A DNA stretch of 64,000 bases from AC-32 sp038237925 (lineage in GTDB: Bacteria > Actinomycetota > Thermoleophilia > Gaiellales > Gaiellaceae), in contig JBBRYF010000003.1 in NCBI GenBank assembly GCA_038237925.1, forward strand, positions 1 through 64,000, read 5' to 3'. Below are positions 1 to 7,108 of this stretch, one piece after another. Position numbers and translations under genes: made by a program. The notes under the pieces were generated by a model. The model had not been told where the DNA came from, did not search any database, and saw only the letters and a list, made by a program, of their open reading frames with translations. Positions within the stretch are counted from its first letter, which is position 1; each line of letters starts with the position of its first letter.

Positions 1-757
1 CGACGACGGCGCTGTGCAGCGAGTCGGATGAGTAGATCGGCGCGGTGCAGCCCTCGACGTAGTGCACGTAGGCGTCCTCGTCGACGATGATCAGTGTGCG
101 CTCGAACTGACCCATGTTCTCCGCGTTGATGCGGAAGTAGGCCTGGAGCGGCATCTCGATCCGCACTCCCGGCGGGACGTAGATGAACGAGCCGCCCGAC
201 CAAACCGCGCTGTTCAGTGCCGCGAACTTGTTGTCGTTCTGCGGGATGATCGTCCCGAAGTACTCCTTGACGAGCTCCTCGTGCTCGCGGAGGCCGCTGT
301 CCATGTCCTTGAAGATCACGCCCTGATTCTCGAGGTCCTCCTGGAGCTTGTGGTAGACGACCTCGGACTCGTACTGGGCGCCGACCCCCGCGAGGTAGTT
401 CTTCTCGGCCTCCGGGATGCCGAGCTTGTCCCAGGTGTCCTTGATCTCGGGCGGCAGGTCCTCCCAGGAGTTGGCCTGCTTCTCGGTCGGGCGGATGTAA
501 TAGAAGATGTTGTCGAAGTCGATCTCCGAGAGGTCGCCGCCCCAGTCGGGCATCGGGCGCGCCATGAAGTACTCCAGCGACTTGAGCCGGTACTTGCGCA
601 TCCACTCCGGCTCGTTCTTGTGCTCGGAGATGGCCGCGACCAACTCGGCCGAGAGCCCGCGGCCGGACTTGAAGAAGTAGTCCTCGATCTCGTGAAAGCC
701 GTACTTGTAGTCGTTGCCGATTCCGGCGACGATCTCGGTTTCAGGAGTTGCTGCCAT
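1..757 (-). CDS. sufB: Fe-S cluster assembly scaffold SufB (partial, N-terminal 252 residues)
   Basis: SufB is a scaffold subunit of the cytosolic SUF system, working with SufC (ATPase) and normally SufD to build and pass on Fe-S clusters. The reading frame starts at an ATG at 755-757 and is open to the window edge. The N-terminus contains the typical SufB pattern of an early GIGNDYKYGF segment, WMRKYRLKSLE, and later IPQNDNKFAALNSAVWSGGSFIYVPPGV split over about residues 172-205. The start lies 17 bp inside the 3' end of sufC, so the two are translationally coupled. The C-terminal core, with the late cysteines, is outside the window. The identification is firm; only completeness is unknown. 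Confidence 0.95.
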   Translation of the reverse strand, partial: MAATPETEIVAGIGNDYKYGFHEIEDYFFKSGRGLSAELVAAISEHKNEPEWMRKYRLKSLEYFMARPMPDWGGDLSEIDFDNIFYYIRPTEKQANSWEDLPPEIKDTWDKLGIPEAEKNYLAGVGAQYESEVVYHKLQEDLENQGVIFKDMDSGLREHEELVKEYFGTIIPQNDNKFAALNSAVWSGGSFIYVPPGVRIEMPLQAYFRINAENMGQFERTLIIVDEDAYVHYVEGCTAPIYSSDSLHSAVV

Positions 758-1526
758 TGTTCCTTCCGTTTGCGCCGAAGCCCTCGTAGCCCTCGGCTTC
801 GAGCCGGTGGGCGAGCTCGGGACCACCCTCCTCCACGATACGCCCGTCCACGAAGACGTGCACGAAATCGGGCTTCACGTAGTTGAGGATGCGCTGGTAA
901 TGGGTGATGACGAGCGCGCCGGTCTCCTCGCCGACCAGCTCGCGCACGCCGTTGGCGACCGTCTTGAGCGCGTCGATGTCGAGGCCGGAGTCGGTCTCGT
1001 CGAGCACGGCCATGCGGGGTTTCAGCATCGCCATCTGCAGGATCTCGACCCGCTTCTTCTCGCCGCCGGAGAAGCCGTCGTTGAGGTACCGCTGCGCGAG
1101 CTCGCGCGGCACCTTCAGCTTCTCCATCGCGGCGAGCATGTCCTTGCGGAACTCGGGGATCTTGACCGGGTCGTCCTCGCCGCCGTTGCGCGCCTTGCGG
1201 ACCGCATTGATCGCAGAGCGCAGGAAGCTGGTGACGGTGACGCCGGGGATCGCGTGCGGGTACTGGAACGCGAGGAAGAGGCCGCGCTGTGCGCGCTCGT
1301 CCGCCTCGAGCTCCGTCACGTCGTCGCCGTCGAAGATGATCTGGCCCTCGGTGATCTTGTAGGCCGGGTGGCCCATGAGGGCGTAGGCGAGCGTCGACTT
1401 GCCCGAGCCGTTCGGCCCCATGACCGCGTGGATCTCGTTCGTGTCCACGGCTAGGTCCACACCCTTGACGATCTCGGTGCCATCCTCGAGCGCGACGTGG
1501 AGGTTTTTCAGTTCGAGCAAAGCCAT
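741..1526 (-). CDS. sufC: Fe-S cluster assembly ATPase SufC
   Basis: SufC is the ABC-type ATPase of the SUF Fe-S assembly machine. It has no membrane segments and acts in the cytosol as part of SufBCD. The 261-residue protein shows Walker A GPNGSGKST (about residues 37-45), the signature SGGEKKR (about 153) and Walker B ending in LDETDSGLD, where the D-E-T-D arrangement is characteristic of SufC rather than of transport ATPases. Its length is close to the usual 250-260. It precedes and overlaps sufB, so the order is sufC-sufB rather than the common sufB-first arrangement. ATG start at 1524-1526. Confidence 0.96.
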   Translation of the reverse strand: MALLELKNLHVALEDGTEIVKGVDLAVDTNEIHAVMGPNGSGKSTLAYALMGHPAYKITEGQIIFDGDDVTELEADERAQRGLFLAFQYPHAIPGVTVTSFLRSAINAVRKARNGGEDDPVKIPEFRKDMLAAMEKLKVPRELAQRYLNDGFSGGEKKRVEILQMAMLKPRMAVLDETDSGLDIDALKTVANGVRELVGEETGALVITHYQRILNYVKPDFVHVFVDGRIVEEGGPELAHRLEAEGYEGFGANGRNNGSNS

Positions 1527-1551
1527 GTCAGGTCCATGCTAGCTAGCGGGT

Positions 1552-2418
1552 TCAGCCCTTCGGCAGCAACAGCCGAAGGCGTGTCCAGAGCGTTGAGCCG
1601 CGCGCCTGCCGGTCGAAGCGACCGTGAGCGCCCGGGTCTCCAGGCAGGGTATCGCAGAGGTTGTCGGGGGCGCCGATCGGCTTCAGCTCGCCGGTGTGCT
1701 GGCTCTTCCAGCCGGTGCGGCGCAGAATCCAGTCGCCGACCCGAGGCGAGAGCTTCTGGCCCCAGAGCAGCTTCTGCGCGCCCACGAGACCGGCAGCTCG
1801 CGCAGGGGATGCTCGGCGCAGTGCAGCGCCCCCTCGGCGAAGGGCTCGGGCTGGTAGATCGGGGGCACCGGCTGCGGCTGGAAGCCGATCTTCTGGCGGT
1901 CGCGGTCGAACTGCGGCGGTGTTGATCGCTCCCGGGAGGACGAGCGAGATCGCCACGCTTGTGCCGGCCTTGGTCGAGCAGTACGCGGCCTGAAGCGGGA
2001 TCCCGCGGTAGGCGAGCGCCGAGCTGACGTGGAGGAAGGTGCCCTTCGACTCGCGCAGGTGGGGCAGCGCGGCCCAGTAGCCGTAGACGACGCCGAAGAA
2101 GTTGACCTCCCAGACGCGTCGCAGCTCGGCCTCGTCCAGCCGCTCTGCCTCCGCGTAGACGGTCACGATCGCGTTCGCGACGTAGGTGTCGACGCGGCCG
2201 AAGCGCTCGACCGCCGCGGCGACCGCCCGCTCGACGTGACCGCGGTCGGTGACGTCGCCCGGGACCGCCAGCGCCTCCGAGCCCGCGCGTTCGATCTCGC
2301 CGACGCTGTCGAGCGCCTCGGCGTTTCTCGCCGTGACCACGACCTTCGCGCCGCGCTCACCGGCGAGGCGCGCGATTGCGCGACCGAGCCCGCTCGAGGC
2401 TCCAGTGACGACGAGCAC
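1552..2418 (-). pseudogene. Degraded short-chain dehydrogenase/reductase
   Basis: The first 150 residues are a classical SDR: TGASSGLGRA nucleotide-binding motif, DVTD, and the YxxxK catalytic pair (YCSTK, near 1985). Just after the lysine about 15-20 residues (the helix that normally follows) are missing. From about 1921 to 1790 the family sequence continues only in another frame (NT-PQFDRDRQ... PPIYQPEPFAEGALHCAEHP), and it then returns to the first frame (GQKLSPRVGDWILRRTGW). Two opposite shifts thus keep one open frame of 288 codons while scrambling about 45 residues. No ATG is in frame; GTG at 2418 is the only start near the motif. It is most likely a decaying gene, unless the base calls are wrong. 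Confidence 0.75.
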
Positions 2419-2464
2419 TTGCTCGCGAAGCGTTTCTTCGCCATGAGTGGTCGATACCCGTGGG

Positions 2465-2483
2465 CCGAAGCGCTACGCTTCGG
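2465..2483 (+). promoter_or_regulatory. Hairpin abutting the tatA start codon
   Basis: CCGAAGCG (2465-2472), loop CTA, CGCTTCGG (2476-2483) form a perfect 8-bp stem ending two bases before the tatA ATG at 2486. No Shine-Dalgarno sequence is visible in the usual window because the hairpin fills it. TACGCT at 2474-2479 could be a -10 element for a leaderless transcript beginning at the ATG, in which case the symmetry would be operator-like. The two readings cannot be separated from sequence alone. Confidence 0.4.
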
Positions 2484-2485
2484 TC

Positions 2486-2695
2486 ATGATTCCCGAGATC
2501 GGCATCACCGGTCTGATCCTGATCCTCATCGTCGCGCTGCTCGTCTTCGGGCCGAAGCGCCTCCCGGAGATCGGGCGCTCGCTCGGCAAGGGCATGCGCG
2601 AGTTCAAGGATTCGATCAGCGGCCACCAGGACGACGAGAAGGCCGAGCTGCCGGCGCGCTCCTCGGACGAGTCACCGCCACCCCCGTCGCCATAG
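2486..2695 (+). CDS. tatA: Twin-arginine translocase subunit TatA
   Basis: This 69-residue protein forms the oligomeric pore element of the Tat system, which exports folded proteins across the cytoplasmic membrane. It has a short N-terminus, one membrane helix (about residues 4-20, ILILIVALLVF), the conserved hinge FGPKRLPEIGRSLGKG, an amphipathic helix, and an acidic, proline-rich tail. I chose ATG 2486 because it places the helix at the very N-terminus, as in the family; an upstream in-frame extension is possible but would not fit. Four bases separate its stop from tatC, so the pair is an operon. TatB is not distinguishable here, as in many Gram-positives. Confidence 0.93.
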   Translation: MIPEIGITGLILILIVALLVFGPKRLPEIGRSLGKGMREFKDSISGHQDDEKAELPARSSDESPPPPSP

Positions 2696-2699
2696 CGCG

Positions 2700-3440
2700 A
2701 TGAGCGTGCTCCCGCGGCGCCTCCGCCACGGCGAGGAGGCCACGCTCGTCGAGCACCTCGGCGAGCTGCGAACGCGGCTGATCATCTCGCTCGCCGCCCT
2801 CGCCGCCGGCTTCGGCGTCGCCTACGGCTTCCACGGCCGCTTGCTCGACTGGCTCAACCGCCCGCTGCCCGACCGCCTGCAGAAGCCGGTCACCTTTAGC
2901 CCGATCGAGCCGTTCACGACCTCGATCTGGGTCAGCCTCTGGGCCGGCCTCCTCCTGGCCCTCCCGATCGTCCTCTGGCAGCTGTGGTCGTTCCTCGCGC
3001 CCGCCTTCGAAGAGCGGCGCCAGCGCTCGATGCTCGTGCCCGTCGCGTTCGCGACCGTCCTCGGGCTCGGCGGTGTGCTGTTCGGCTACTTCGTGATCCT
3101 GCCGCCCGCGATCCACTTCCTCACCAACTACGACTCGAGCCACTTCAGGATCCAGATTCGCGCGCGCGACTACTACCGCTTCGTCAGCTTCGTCCTGCTC
3201 GGCGTCGCGCTCGCGTTCGAGGTGCCGGTGTTCGTGCTCGCGTTCGTGCGGCTGCGGATCCTCAGCGCCGAGCAGCTGCGCCGGACCTGGCGGGTCGGGG
3301 TCTTCGTGATGACGGTGATCGGCGTGATCCTCCCCGGCGTCGATCCCGTCTCGACGCTCCTCTCGGTGATCCCCCTCGTCGTGCTCTATCTGCTCGCGGT
3401 CGGCCTCGCGACCTTCCTCGAGCCGCGCTGGCGCGAATGA
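2700..3440 (+). CDS. tatC: Twin-arginine translocase subunit TatC
   Basis: TatC is the polytopic membrane receptor that binds twin-arginine signal peptides and recruits TatA. The 246-residue product has the N-terminal EHLGELRTRL motif (about residues 17-27), six predicted membrane helices, and the family segments SPIEPFTTSIWVSLWAG and LPPAIHFLTNY. Length is normal for the family. ATG 2700 follows the tatA stop by four bases. Diheme cytochrome and other exported proteins lie nearby, but no Tat substrate is obvious in the window. Confidence 0.96.
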   Translation: MSVLPRRLRHGEEATLVEHLGELRTRLIISLAALAAGFGVAYGFHGRLLDWLNRPLPDRLQKPVTFSPIEPFTTSIWVSLWAGLLLALPIVLWQLWSFLAPAFEERRQRSMLVPVAFATVLGLGGVLFGYFVILPPAIHFLTNYDSSHFRIQIRARDYYRFVSFVLLGVALAFEVPVFVLAFVRLRILSAEQLRRTWRVGVFVMTVIGVILPGVDPVSTLLSVIPLVVLYLLAVGLATFLEPRWRE

Positions 3441-3452
3441 GCTAGGGCCTCC

Positions 3453-4520
3453 GTGCTGAGTTCCAGCGACTCGACCGGTCATTTCAGACGGACACGTGAG
3501 CAAAGCCCACGCGTCCTGACGACGGCACCGCAAGCGGCGCCTTATCCGAAGATCGAGCTTCACGTGCACCTCGAGGGAACGGTGCGGCCGGCCACGCTGC
3601 TCGAGATTGCGGCGCGGAACGACTACGCGCTGCCCGCCGAGACGGAGGAGGGGCTCGCGCAGCTGTACGAGTTCCGCGACTTCGCGCACTTCATCGACGT
3701 CTGGATCCTGACCACGAACGCGCTGAGGACGGAGGAGGACTTCCGCCAGGTCGTGGTCGACTACGCGGCCGAGGCCGCCTCGCACGGGGCGGTCTATGTC
3801 GAGGGCATCTTCTCGCCGGGCGAGCGGGTGCGGCGTGGGGTCGAGTGGGACGCGCTCTTCAGCGGCTACTGCGACGGCGCGCAGGAAGCGCGAGAATTGC
3901 ACGCGGTCGAGCTGCGGCTGACGCCCGACATCGTGCGCGGCTTCCCGCTCGACGAGGCGGAGCAGCTCGTCCGCTACGCGGCGAAGTACCGCGAGCGCGG
4001 AATCGTCGGCGTCGGTCTCGGCGGGCTCGAAGCCGAGTACCCGCCCGAGCCCTACGAGCCGGTGTTCACGCTCGCGCGCGAGCTGGGCCTTGCGTCGGTC
4101 CCGCACGCAGGCGAGGGCGCTGGCCCGCCGTCGGTACGCGGCGCGCTCGAGGAGCTCGCCGCGGACCGTGTGCGCCACGGCATCCGCGCGGTCGAGGATC
4201 CCGGCCTCGTGCGAGAGATCGCCGGAGGCAACGTCGTGCTCGACGTCTGCCCGATCTCGAACCTGCGCACGAAGTCGGTTGCTTCGCTTGAGGAGCACCC
4301 GCTGCCGCAGCTCATAGCCGCGGGTGTGCGCTGCTCGATCTCGACCGACGACCCGGCGATGTTCGGCACCGACCTTGGCAAGGACTACGACGCCGCCGCC
4401 TCACTCGGCCTCCACCCGCGCGACGCGTACGACGCTGGGCTTCAGGGCGTGCTCTGCGAGGAGGCAACCAAAGCTCGCTTAAAGGAGATCGGCGACTCCT
4501 ACGACTGGCAGGTACCCTAG
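3453..4520 (+). CDS. Adenosine deaminase family protein
   Basis: It belongs to the metal-dependent adenosine/adenine deaminase family, which hydrolytically removes the 6-amino group of adenosine-type purines in the cytosol. Zinc-site and catalytic motifs are present: HVHLEG (about residues 37-42), PHAGEG, RHGIRA, CPISN and STDDPAMFG. Specificity among adenosine, adenine and aminodeoxyfutalosine cannot be set from these. The only usable in-frame start is GTG at 3453; the first 30 residues are then encoded by a 72-nt repeat element (3471-3542), and family similarity begins immediately after it at YPKIELH. The N-terminal extension is therefore unlikely to be ancestral. The start is uncertain, the family assignment firm. 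Confidence 0.88.
   Translation: MLSSSDSTGHFRRTREQSPRVLTTAPQAAPYPKIELHVHLEGTVRPATLLEIAARNDYALPAETEEGLAQLYEFRDFAHFIDVWILTTNALRTEEDFRQVVVDYAAEAASHGAVYVEGIFSPGERVRRGVEWDALFSGYCDGAQEARELHAVELRLTPDIVRGFPLDEAEQLVRYAAKYRERGIVGVGLGGLEAEYPPEPYEPVFTLARELGLASVPHAGEGAGPPSVRGALEELAADRVRHGIRAVEDPGLVREIAGGNVVLDVCPISNLRTKSVASLEEHPLPQLIAAGVRCSISTDDPAMFGTDLGKDYDAAASLGLHPRDAYDAGLQGVLCEEATKARLKEIGDSYDWQVP
3471..3542 (+). repeat. 72-nt two-hairpin element, copy 1
   Basis: This gapless 72-nt element is also present inverted at 7009-7080, with 64 of 72 positions identical. It begins with the palindrome GACCGGTC and contains two stems. Stem 1 is GGACACGTG against CACGCGTCC with a 9-nt loop; stem 2 is GGCACCG-CAAG-CGGCGCC. 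Each stem has one A-C mismatch. Position 27/39 of stem 1 is T-A here and C-G in the other copy, a compensatory change. The copy lies between tatC and the conserved part of the deaminase gene and overlaps that gene's annotated N-terminus. Function unknown: mobile palindromic unit or structured RNA. Confidence 0.8.
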
Positions 4521-4527
4521 GCGCGCC

Positions 4528-5382
4528 ATGGCCCGAGGAGCCGCACAGGCGCGCAAGCCGCGCCCCAAGCAGGAGCCGAGGCGCAAGAAGCCTGCCGCAC
4601 CGAGCTGGGAGGAGCAGCTCTTCTTCTCGCGCCTGCGGCGGCACGCAAAGGTGATCTACGTCCTGCTCGCGCTGGTGTTCGCCCTGGGCTTCGTCGTCTT
4701 GGGCGTCGGCTCCGGCTCGACCGGGGTCGGCGACCTGCTGCAGGGAAAGCTCTTCGGCAGCAACAGCGGCTCCTCCACAAGCTCGCAGGTCCACGACAAG
4801 CAGCAGGCGATCAGCCGCCACCCGAAGGACGTCGGCCTCTATCTCGACCTCGCCGGGCTCTACCAGAGCGACCAGAAGGAGTCGCAGGCGCTGGCGGCTC
4901 TCCGGAAGGCGGAGACGGTGGCGCCGAAGAACGTGGACGTCCTGAACCGCATCGCAGGCATCTACGGCGCTCGCGCCGCACGCGCCGGAGACGAGTACCG
5001 CAACGTGCTCGCGGTCTACAGCGAGAACGCCGCGGCCTCGCCCGGCATCGACACGAGCTCGCAGCTCGGGCAGGCGCTGACCTCCGACCCGTACACCCAG
5101 GGCTTGCAGACGCAGCTGAAGCAGGCGTACACGAAGGTGACGACCGCGTACTCGACCGTCGCATCGGTCTACAAGCGGGCGGTGGACGCAGCAAAGGACA
5201 CCTCGTCCGAGCCGAACGCCCTGCTGCAGTGGGCGAGCGCGGCGCAGAGCGCCAACGACGTCACCACGGCGGTCACCGCCTACGGGCAATTCCTCCGGGT
5301 CGCGCCCGACAACCCGAACGCCCCGACGGTCCGTCAAACGCTGGCGCAGCTCCAGGCATCCCTGGGCACCCCGCAGCGGTAG
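4528..5382 (+). CDS. Membrane-anchored TPR protein of unknown function
   Basis: The 284-residue protein has a lysine/arginine/proline-rich cytosolic N-terminus (about 1-40), one membrane helix (about 42-62, VIYVLLALVFALGFVVLGV), a serine/glycine-rich linker, and a C-terminal half built of tetratricopeptide-like helices (LYLDLAGLYQSDQKESQALAALRKAETVAP and a second copy near residues 235-265 with YGQFLRVAPDNP). Such proteins usually scaffold other envelope proteins, but no partner can be named. It lies 7 bp after the deaminase gene and 28 bp before the STAS gene, in the same direction. Confidence 0.75.
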   Translation: MARGAAQARKPRPKQEPRRKKPAAPSWEEQLFFSRLRRHAKVIYVLLALVFALGFVVLGVGSGSTGVGDLLQGKLFGSNSGSSTSSQVHDKQQAISRHPKDVGLYLDLAGLYQSDQKESQALAALRKAETVAPKNVDVLNRIAGIYGARAARAGDEYRNVLAVYSENAAASPGIDTSSQLGQALTSDPYTQGLQTQLKQAYTKVTTAYSTVASVYKRAVDAAKDTSSEPNALLQWASAAQSANDVTTAVTAYGQFLRVAPDNPNAPTVRQTLAQLQASLGTPQR

Positions 5383-5410
5383 ACTCCCGCCCTCAGGAGC
5401 CGAGGCCGGG

Positions 5411-5776
5411 ATGAATTTCGACATCAAGACCGAACCGCTTTCCGACGATGCGTTCGCGATCGCGCTCGCGGGCGAGGTCGACCTCTACACCGCGCCGGAG
5501 TTCAAGCAGCAGCTCCTCGACGTGATCGGCAAGGGCGCCAAGCACGTCGTAGTCGACTTCTCCAACACGACGTTCATCGACTCGACGACGCTCGGCGTGC
5601 TCGTCGGCGGCGTCAAGCGGCTGCGCGCGAACGACGGGCAGCTCTCGCTCGTCTGCAGCGACCGCAACATCACGAAGATCTTCGAGATCACGGGCCTCGA
5701 CCGCGTCTTCACGATCTACCCGACGCGCGACGAGGCAGTGGCTCAGCTCGAATCCTCGGGATCCACAGCGAGCTAG
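5411..5776 (+). CDS. STAS-domain anti-sigma factor antagonist
   Basis: The 121-residue single-domain STAS protein resembles SpoIIAA/RsbV. Such proteins bind an anti-sigma kinase and free its sigma factor; binding is switched by phosphorylation of a conserved serine, here in the DSTTLGVL segment (about residues 56-63), where the Asp-Ser/Thr arrangement matches the phospho-acceptor loop. The N-terminal AGEVDLYTAPEF strand and LRANDGQLSLVC core are typical. No anti-sigma kinase or sigma-B type factor is adjacent, so its partner lies elsewhere. Its stop codon shares one base with the start of the cytochrome gene. Confidence 0.88.
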   Translation: MNFDIKTEPLSDDAFAIALAGEVDLYTAPEFKQQLLDVIGKGAKHVVVDFSNTTFIDSTTLGVLVGGVKRLRANDGQLSLVCSDRNITKIFEITGLDRVFTIYPTRDEAVAQLESSGSTAS

Positions 5777-6372
5777 TGCGGCGCGGCGCCGCGCTCCTCG
5801 CCCTCGCGACCGCGCTGCTCGCAGCCGGCTGCGGCACGGGCGGCATCTCGAAGAGCGGCGACAAGGACCGGGGCAAGAAGCTCTTCCTCGCCAAGTGCGC
5901 CGGCTGCCACACGCTCGCCGACGCGGGCTCGCACGGCACCCAGGGCCCGAACCTCGACAACGCGTTCGGCCCCTCGCGGCGCCAGGGCTTCAAGCAGATC
6001 ACGATCCAGCAGGTCGTGAGGCAGCAGATCGACCTGGCGATCCCGCCGATGCCACGGAACCTCGTCTCGGGCGCGAGCGCCGACGCGGTCGCGGCCTACG
6101 TCGCGCAGGTGGCCGGGAACGCCGCCACGTCGAAGAGCCCGACGAGCGGCAAGGACATCTTCGTCGCCAACTGCGGCAGCTGCCACACGCTCAAGAACGC
6201 CGGCACGAGCGGCAGCGTCGGGCCGAACCTCGACCAGCTGAGACCTGACCTCTCGCGCGTGCAGCGGCAGGTGATCAACGGCGGCAGCGTGATGCCGGCC
6301 TTCAAGGGAACGCTCACGCCGGCTCAGATCACGGCGGTTGCCAAGTACGTCTCGTCCGTCGCCGGCCGCTAG
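5776..6372 (+). CDS. Diheme cytochrome c lipoprotein
   Basis: A 198-residue exported electron carrier. It has a short signal peptide with a lipobox (LLAAGC, cysteine at about 19), so it is probably anchored to the outer face of the membrane. Two covalent heme sites follow, CAGCH (41-45) and CGSCH (133-137), each in a small class I cytochrome c domain. A methionine in PPMPRN (about 92) and one in GSVMPAF are the probable distal ligands. GTG start at 5776 overlaps the STAS stop. It converges with, and sits 0.7 kb from, the caa3 oxidase operon, so it may feed electrons to that oxidase; this is inference. Confidence 0.88.
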   Translation: MRRGAALLALATALLAAGCGTGGISKSGDKDRGKKLFLAKCAGCHTLADAGSHGTQGPNLDNAFGPSRRQGFKQITIQQVVRQQIDLAIPPMPRNLVSGASADAVAAYVAQVAGNAATSKSPTSGKDIFVANCGSCHTLKNAGTSGSVGPNLDQLRPDLSRVQRQVINGGSVMPAFKGTLTPAQITAVAKYVSSVAGR

Positions 6373-7007
6373 CCCTCGCGCTCGAGATCGACCACCACGT
6401 GGTGGATCGGCACGGCGAAGCGCTCGCGCGCGCCTGTGACCACTCCTCGCTCGAGCCAGTTGGAGCGGCCCTCAGGGTGGGTCGAGATCACGATCTCGTC
6501 CGCGCCGAAGGTGCGCAGCGCGTCCTCGATCGCCTGCAGCGGGTCGCCGTCGCCCACCTCGCCCCGCGCCTCGATGCCGTCCTGCCGCAGCCGCGCGAGG
6601 CTCCGGTCCAGCCGTTGCTGCGCAGCCTCGCGCGCAGGATCCTCGTCTGAGGCCCAGTGCCGCAGCGGGCTGTTCAGCGCCGGGGTCACGACGAGCACCT
6701 CCGTTTTCTGGCCATCACCGAGCTCGCGGATGCGGTCGAGGAGCGGCGCGCCGCCGACCGTCTCGTTCGCGACCACTAGCAGCCGCCGTTCGCCCGGAGC
6801 GGAACGGCTGACCGTGGTGGTCTGCCGCGGCACGGGGTGCTGCCGACTGCGCCACCACCACCACGCGACTGCCAGCGTCAGGACGATGAAGACCGCGATC
6901 CCCGCCCAGGTGTTGATCACTCCGGCGACGGCGATCGCCGCGAAGTACACGACCGCGCCGAGCAGGAAGCGGAACGCTTCAGCCTCGGAGCGGAGCGGAT
7001 TGGACAT
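6369..7007 (-). CDS. Membrane-anchored universal-stress-like protein
   Basis: The 212-residue protein has two N-terminal membrane helices (about residues 12-48) and a cytosolic USP-type alpha/beta domain starting at RRLLVVANETVGG. The motif STHPEGRSNWLERGVV near 170 is shared with both domains of the tandem USP protein at 7702-8553, so these are paralogues. It follows coxC after a 101-bp gap that holds copy 2 of the 72-nt element, whose last base is one base before this ATG. No ordinary Shine-Dalgarno is close; GAGGA lies about 20 bases upstream, on the other side of a hairpin. Its 3' end overlaps the cytochrome gene by 4 bp. Confidence 0.8.
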   Translation of the reverse strand: MSNPLRSEAEAFRFLLGAVVYFAAIAVAGVINTWAGIAVFIVLTLAVAWWWWRSRQHPVPRQTTTVSRSAPGERRLLVVANETVGGAPLLDRIRELGDGQKTEVLVVTPALNSPLRHWASDEDPAREAAQQRLDRSLARLRQDGIEARGEVGDGDPLQAIEDALRTFGADEIVISTHPEGRSNWLERGVVTGARERFAVPIHHVVVDLEREG

Positions 7008-7008
7008 C

Positions 7009-7080
7009 AGGCGCCGCTTGCGGTGCCGTCCTCAGGACGCGCGGGCTCCGTCCGCGTGTCCGTCTGAAACGACCGGTCGA
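7009..7080 (-). repeat. 72-nt two-hairpin element, copy 2
   Basis: Inverted second copy of the element at 3471-3542 (64/72 identical, no gaps). On the minus strand it reads from GACCGGTC through hairpin 1 (GGACACGCG against CGCGCGTCC) and hairpin 2 (GGCACCG-CAAG-CGGCGCC), ending one base before the usp ATG at 7007. Differences from copy 1 are concentrated in the loop of hairpin 1, plus one compensated stem pair (C-G instead of T-A). This pattern suggests that the folded form matters. Confidence 0.8.
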
Positions 7081-7108
7081 TTCGTTTGCCTGCTCTCATC
7101 GGCTCTGA

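Noticed and set aside
3471..3542. Known riboswitch (c-di-GMP-I or similar) at the 72-nt element
   Set aside because: Some short strings resemble such aptamers, but the conserved core and pairing order of the classes I know are absent.
2616..4298. 560-codon open frame on the minus strand opposite tatC and the deaminase gene
   Set aside because: It is Arg/Glu/His-rich low-complexity text with no family match, the usual antisense frame of a high-GC gene; two clear genes occupy the other strand.
7009..7080. Ends of an insertion sequence
   Set aside because: The inverted copies enclose only metabolic and signalling genes; there is no transposase and no target-site duplication at the outer edges.
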